From contig JAFXFQ010000152.1 of NCBI GenBank assembly GCA_017520365.1, positions 1 through 9,384 on the forward strand: DNA of 9,384 nucleotides, given 5' to 3'. Below are positions 6,357 to 9,384 of the stretch, one piece after another (position 1 is the first letter of the stretch; each line of letters begins with the position of its first letter). Origin of the DNA: Clostridia bacterium. GTDB lineage: Bacteria > Bacillota > Clostridia > Oscillospirales > CAG-272. A program made the translations under genes and the position numbers. Below the pieces are notes generated by a model, which was not told where the DNA came from, did no database searches, and saw only the letters and a program-made list of their open reading frames with translations.

Positions 6357-6373
6357 CGCACAAGGCGTTGACA
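6351..6373. repeat. Perfect inverted repeat containing divergent TTGACA hexamers
   Basis: TGTCAACGC (6351-6359) and GCGTTGACA (6365-6373) are perfect nine-base inverted arms around ACAAG. Each arm contains a TTGACA on the strand that points outward. The leftward one has a good -10 at 17 bases. The rightward one has only CATGAT at 17 bases, inside the end of the adjacent element, so it is probably weak. Confidence 0.6.
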
Positions 6374-6381
6374 CAAACTTT

Positions 6382-6677
6382 GCCTTCCCCCATGATTCGG
6401 GGGAAGGTGGCACTCTGCACTCGCGTTGAAATTAGATTGAAGTATATTCCCGGAGATAAAGTATAAATTTCAGCTATCGAACGGGGAGTGACGGAAGAGG
6501 GTTGATATCTGCACGCGAACCAAACTAAAGAACATCAGTGCCCCTATATATGACAGCAAAAAATATTATTTAACCTATCATTTCAAGCTTAACTGAATTT
6601 TTAGACAGCTCGCGTGCTGATGCTCAACCCTCTTCCACCGCAAGCGGTCCCCCTTCCCCCGATTCATGGGGGAAGGC
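6382..6677. mobile_element. Palindromic MITE-like element, about 296 bp
   Basis: The 26-base ends are inverted copies: GCCTTCCCCC, seven bases, then GGGGGAAGG (6382-6407), against its complement at 6652-6677, with one mismatch in the spacer. Each end is itself a nine-base-pair hairpin. A second inverted pair lies inside: GGAAGAGGGTTGA plus GCACGCGA (6493-6518) against 6610-6636. The left half carries about 70 extra bases bracketed by CACTC and GAGTG. The right half instead has a compact ACCGC-AA-GCGGT hairpin (6637-6648). No transposase is present. This looks like two head-to-head copies of a C5/G5 hairpin repeat, similar in style to repeats I recall from Ruminococcaceae genomes. Target duplication is not evident. 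Confidence 0.6.
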
Positions 6678-6683
6678 TTTTTT
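6652..6683 (+). terminator. Terminator-like hairpin at the right end of the repeat element
   Basis: A nine-base-pair G5/C5-rich stem (6652-6660 with 6668-6676) is followed on the plus strand by C and six T residues. It has the form of an intrinsic terminator, but no plus-strand gene precedes it after the comF terminator. It may simply insulate readthrough or be a by-product of the repeat end. Confidence 0.45.
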
Positions 6684-6741
6684 AATCGCTCCCTCAATTT
6701 GTAGCCATTTAGTCACTTTCAAACTCCAATTTATCTCTCCA

Positions 6742-6781
6742 ACAATAAAACTGCCCAAGGTGTCAAAATGACACCTTGGGC
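6742..6781 (-). terminator. Rho-independent terminator after hydA
   Basis: A perfect 13-bp stem (6753-6765 with 6769-6781, GCCCAAGGTGTCA and its complement) has a three-base loop. On the minus strand it is followed by AGTTTTATTG. It begins seven bases after the hydA stop codon, as expected for the end of the hydrogenase operon. Confidence 0.88.
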
Positions 6782-6788
6782 TTTAATA

Positions 6789-8534
6789 TCAGAGACCGCG
6801 CTTTACGTAATGAGTATGGAGAAGCTCATGTGCCACGTGGCTGTTGGGCTCGCCGAGGAACTCATCGTATACCATCTTAATAATGGGGTTGTCGTGAGAC
6901 TTACGGATAGGAAGTGCTGCATCTGCATCGTAGAGGATCTTCGCACGAACTTCACGGAGGTCGATTGTGTTACGAACGCTTGCAGGCTGGATGGGCTGAC
7001 CGCCGCCGTTTACACAGCCGCCGGGACAAGCCATGATCTCAATGAAGTCTGCCTGATACTCGCCGGACTGGATGCCCTTGAGAAGCTTGGACGCATTAGC
7101 TGTACCGGAAGCAACTGCAACCTTTATAGTCATATCGCCCAGCTTGTACTCAGCAAACTTGATGCCCTCAACGCCACGAACGTCTTCAAACTCAACCTTT
7201 TCAAGAGTTGTGCCGAGGATAACCTCTGCAGCAGTTCTGAGAGCTGCCTCCATTACACCGCCGGTTGCGCCGAAGATCGCGCCTGCGCCGGAACCGATGT
7301 CAACGGGAGCATCAAACTTCTCGTCCTTAAGAGCCTTGAAGTTGATACCGGAGGACTCGATAAGTCTGCCGAGCTCTCTTGTTGTAACTGCGATATCTAC
7401 GTTTGCGAGACCGTCATTGGACTGACCGTCACGGCCAACCTCGAACTTCTTAGCTGTACAAGGAATAGCAGAAACGAATACGATATCCTTAGGATCGATA
7501 CCCATCTTCTTTGCGAAGAATGCCTTATAGATAGCACCGAACATCTGCTGAGGAGACTTACATGTGGAGATATTCTCTGTCATCTCAGGGAAGTAGTGCT
7601 CACAGTACTTGACCCATCCGGGTGAGCAGGATGTGATCATGGGGAGAGCGCCGCCGTTCTTGATACGGCCGAGAAGCTCGTATGCCTCTTCCATGATGGT
7701 AAGGTCTGCTGTGAAGTTCATATCATATACGCCGTCAAAGCCGAGAGCCTTGAGAGCTGCTACCATCTTGCCCTCGCAGTCTGTGCCGGGCTCGTAGCCG
7801 AAGCACTCACCGATCTGTGCACGAACAGAGGGTGCGCAGCAGATAGCAACGTGCTTTGTGGGATCGTTGATAGCCTCAACGATCTTCTGAGTATCGTCCT
7901 TCTCATAGAGAGCACCAACGGGACAAGCAACGATACACTGACCGCAGTTTACGCAGGATGTCTCTGCGAGGTCGCCCTCAAATGCGCAACCGATAATTGT
8001 GTCATAGCCACGGTTCTGTGCGCCGATAGCACCGATGCCCTGGAGCTTGTTACATGCTGCGGAGCAACGACGGCAAAGGATACACTTATTGGGATCGCGG
8101 ATGATGGATACGCTGGAGTCATCGATGGGAAGCTTCTCATCGTTGGAATCGAAATAGTTTTCCTCAACACCGTAGTCATGTGCATACTTCTGGAGCTCAC
8201 ATGTCTGAGAGCGTACGCAGGAGAGGCACTTCTTCTCGTGTGCGGAGAGAACGAGCTGGATATTCATCTTACGGGCAGCCTTTACCTTATCTGTGTTAGT
8301 AAGGATCTCGGTTCCCTCGCGCTCGATGGGATATACACAAGCGGTTACAAGACCTCTTGCGCCTACTACCTCTACGAGGCAGAGACGGCAAGCACCGATC
8401 TCGTTGATATCTTTAAGGTAGCAGAGAGTGGGGATCTCGATGCCTGCCTGCTTGCAAGCCTCAAGAACTGTAGTGCCGTAAGGAACGGTATAGTCTCTGC
8501 CGTTGATCTTTATATTAAGCATTATTGTTTCCAT
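6789..8534 (-). CDS. hydA: [FeFe] hydrogenase catalytic subunit HydA (NADH-linked, trimeric type)
   Basis: A 581-residue cytoplasmic enzyme that makes or uses H2 at an H-cluster. The N-terminal [2Fe-2S] domain has C38, C49, C52 and C66. The His-ligated [4Fe-4S] motif is H99, C103, C106, C112. Two further [4Fe-4S] sites follow, at C151/154/157/161 and C194/197/200/204. H-cluster motifs are TSCSPGW (301-307), IPCTAKK (357-363) and EIMACPGGCVNGGGQP (499-514). The C-terminal small-subunit-like domain ends HELLHTHY (569-576). Size and domain order match HydA of NADH/ferredoxin-linked HydABC enzymes, as in Ruminococcus albus. The first motif has Ser where the reference clostridial enzyme has a second Cys, and the second has Ile for Met. 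ATG 8534 is used because AAGGAG lies 12 bases upstream. Met5 (8522) aligns better with family starts but has no ribosome site. It follows hydB by 21 bp. Confidence 0.95.
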   Translation of the reverse strand: METIMLNIKINGRDYTVPYGTTVLEACKQAGIEIPTLCYLKDINEIGACRLCLVEVVGARGLVTACVYPIEREGTEILTNTDKVKAARKMNIQLVLSAHEKKCLSCVRSQTCELQKYAHDYGVEENYFDSNDEKLPIDDSSVSIIRDPNKCILCRRCSAACNKLQGIGAIGAQNRGYDTIIGCAFEGDLAETSCVNCGQCIVACPVGALYEKDDTQKIVEAINDPTKHVAICCAPSVRAQIGECFGYEPGTDCEGKMVAALKALGFDGVYDMNFTADLTIMEEAYELLGRIKNGGALPMITSCSPGWVKYCEHYFPEMTENISTCKSPQQMFGAIYKAFFAKKMGIDPKDIVFVSAIPCTAKKFEVGRDGQSNDGLANVDIAVTTRELGRLIESSGINFKALKDEKFDAPVDIGSGAGAIFGATGGVMEAALRTAAEVILGTTLEKVEFEDVRGVEGIKFAEYKLGDMTIKVAVASGTANASKLLKGIQSGEYQADFIEIMACPGGCVNGGGQPIQPASVRNTIDLREVRAKILYDADAALPIRKSHDNPIIKMVYDEFLGEPNSHVAHELLHTHYVKRGL

Positions 8535-8555
8535 TATAATACTTTGCTCCTTTCC

Positions 8556-9384
8556 TTACTGCTTAGAAATTGCGCCGAACTTACACTTCTCGATACAAGC
8601 GCCGCACTTGAGACACTTAGTAGTATCGATAACGTGAGGCTGCTTTACGCTGCCCTCGATAGCGTTTGCGGGACAAACGCGGGAGCAGAGTGTACAACCC
8701 TTACACTTATCAGCATCGATAACGTACTGAAGAAGGTTCTTACATACGCCTGCAGGACACTTCTTATCTACGATATGAGCTACATACTCATCGCGGAAGA
8801 AGCGGAGAGTGGAAAGAACGGGGTTAGGAGCTGTCTGACCGAGACCGCAGAGAGAAGCGGACTTGATGTAGTTTGCAAGCTCTTCGAGCTTATCAAGGTC
8901 GCTGAGCTCGCCGTTACCGTCAGCGATCTTGTTAAGGATCTCAAGCATACGAACTGTACCGATACGGCAGGGTGCGCACTTACCGCAGGACTCGTCTACT
9001 GTGAACTCAAGGAAGAACTTTGCAAGGTCAACCATACATGTGTCTTCATCCATTACGATAAGACCGCCGGAGCCCATCATAGAACCTGCTGCGATAAGGT
9101 TATCGAAGTCAATGGGAGTATCGATAGGAGAAGCAGGGAGACATCCGCCGGAGGGACCACCTGTCTGAGCTGCCTTGAACTTCTTACCGTTGGGGATACC
9201 GCCACCGATCTCCTCGATTACCTCACGGAGAGTTGTTCCCATGGGAACCTCAACGAGACCTGTGTTTGTGATCTTACCGCCGAGAGCGAATACCTTTGTA
9301 CCGGAGGACTTTTCAGTACCGATAGCCTTGAACCAGTCAGCGCCGTTAAGGATGATCTGAGCGATGTTTGCATATGTCTCAACG
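8556..9384 (-). CDS. hydB: NADH-linked hydrogenase subunit HydB (NuoF-like), C-terminal part, 5' end outside the window
   Basis: About 275 residues of the C-terminal part are visible; the frame is open to the right edge, so the gene continues outside. The ATG at 9242 is internal, because the upstream codons (VETYANIAQIILNGADWF, then a SLBB-like KVFALGG segment) belong to the conserved protein. The SLBB domain leads into PSGGCLP. A [4Fe-4S] motif ESCGKCAPC follows, coded near 8965-8993, with its later partner cysteine in SLCGLGQT (near 8830-8855). Then come CPAGVC and a C-terminal two-cluster ferredoxin domain (CKGCTLC..CP and CLKCGAC...C). The NAD- and FMN-binding part must lie upstream. HydB oxidises or reduces NAD(H) and passes electrons to HydA. 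HydC (NuoE-like) is expected further upstream, not visible here. Confidence 0.93.
   Translation of the reverse strand, partial: VETYANIAQIILNGADWFKAIGTEKSSGTKVFALGGKITNTGLVEVPMGTTLREVIEEIGGGIPNGKKFKAAQTGGPSGGCLPASPIDTPIDFDNLIAAGSMMGSGGLIVMDEDTCMVDLAKFFLEFTVDESCGKCAPCRIGTVRMLEILNKIADGNGELSDLDKLEELANYIKSASLCGLGQTAPNPVLSTLRFFRDEYVAHIVDKKCPAGVCKNLLQYVIDADKCKGCTLCSRVCPANAIEGSVKQPHVIDTTKCLKCGACIEKCKFGAISKQ

Larger units (their letters stand above)
6136..6752. other. Non-coding interval with repeats and promoter elements
   Basis: About 620 bp lie between the membrane protein gene and the hydA terminator, with no plausible gene on either strand. From left to right the interval holds an operator-like palindrome, an AT-rich leader (about 6160-6290), and a partial copy of a C5-rich repeat at 6297-6306. 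It then holds a promoter-like pair of elements at 6328-6356, a nine-base inverted repeat at 6351-6373, and a palindromic MITE-like element at 6382-6677. The rest (6690-6752) is AT-rich with nothing recognised. No tRNA-like or riboswitch-like structure was recognised. Confidence 0.7.

Noticed and set aside
6768..7625. A 285-codon open frame on the plus strand opposite hydA
   Set aside because: It starts inside the hydA terminator, is antisense to a gene with all catalytic motifs, and its translation is Cys/Leu-rich with no recognisable motif.
8520..8545. TATAAT just before the hydA start as an internal promoter
   Set aside because: No -35 at suitable distance and it overlaps the start codon; it looks like a chance match in an operon spacer.
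9242..9242. ATG at 9242 as the start of a short 228-residue HydB-like protein
   Set aside because: The frame continues upstream with conserved HydB sequence to the window edge, so this Met is internal.
1..9384. CRISPR array, tRNA, rRNA, toxin-antitoxin or defence genes
   Set aside because: No regularly spaced direct repeats, cloverleaf-type sequences or recognisable defence domains were seen.

Overview
The window looks like chromosomal DNA from an anaerobic Firmicute of the class Clostridia, most likely a Ruminococcus-like gut or rumen organism. The main reasons are a trimeric-type [FeFe] hydrogenase operon (HydB/HydA) of the kind known from Ruminococcus albus, a recD2-comF pair, strong AAGGAG-type ribosome binding sites, and intergenic C5/G5 hairpin repeats of a kind common in these genomes. 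The genus is inferred from gene content and style, not from a marker gene. No tRNA, rRNA or CRISPR array was seen.

Layout. Positions 1-2164 (minus strand) hold a phage head-assembly module in transcription order: scaffold-like protein, N4-gp56-type major capsid protein, a small capsid-associated protein of unknown function, and the first 43 codons of a head-tail connector-like protein that runs off the left edge. Portal and terminase genes, normally just upstream of the scaffold, are absent; the next genes are chromosomal and divergent. Positions 2332-5554 (plus strand) hold a small membrane peptide, the RecD2 helicase and a ComF-family phosphoribosyltransferase, probably one operon, with recD2 and comF overlapping by 8 bp and a strong terminator at the end. 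Convergent to it, 5572-6135 (minus strand) encodes a four-helix membrane protein I do not recognise. Positions 6136-6752 are non-coding and contain a roughly 300-bp palindromic MITE-like element, a repeat relic, a promoter facing the membrane protein gene, and an operator-like palindrome around that gene's ribosome binding site. Positions 6753-9384 (minus strand) hold the hydrogenase terminator, complete hydA, and the 3' portion of hydB.

How they work together. HydB (NADH/flavin and Fe-S subunit) and HydA (H-cluster subunit) would form the core of a soluble NADH/ferredoxin-linked hydrogenase, with the third subunit HydC presumably upstream outside the window. RecD2 and ComF both act on DNA (repair/recombination and DNA uptake or single-strand handling), and their translational overlap suggests co-expression. 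The phage module is probably part of a prophage, satellite or prophage remnant; this window cannot tell which. The best candidates for something new are the phage-chromosome junction, the palindromic repeat with outward-facing promoter elements, and the ribosome binding site held in the loop of a perfect inverted repeat.
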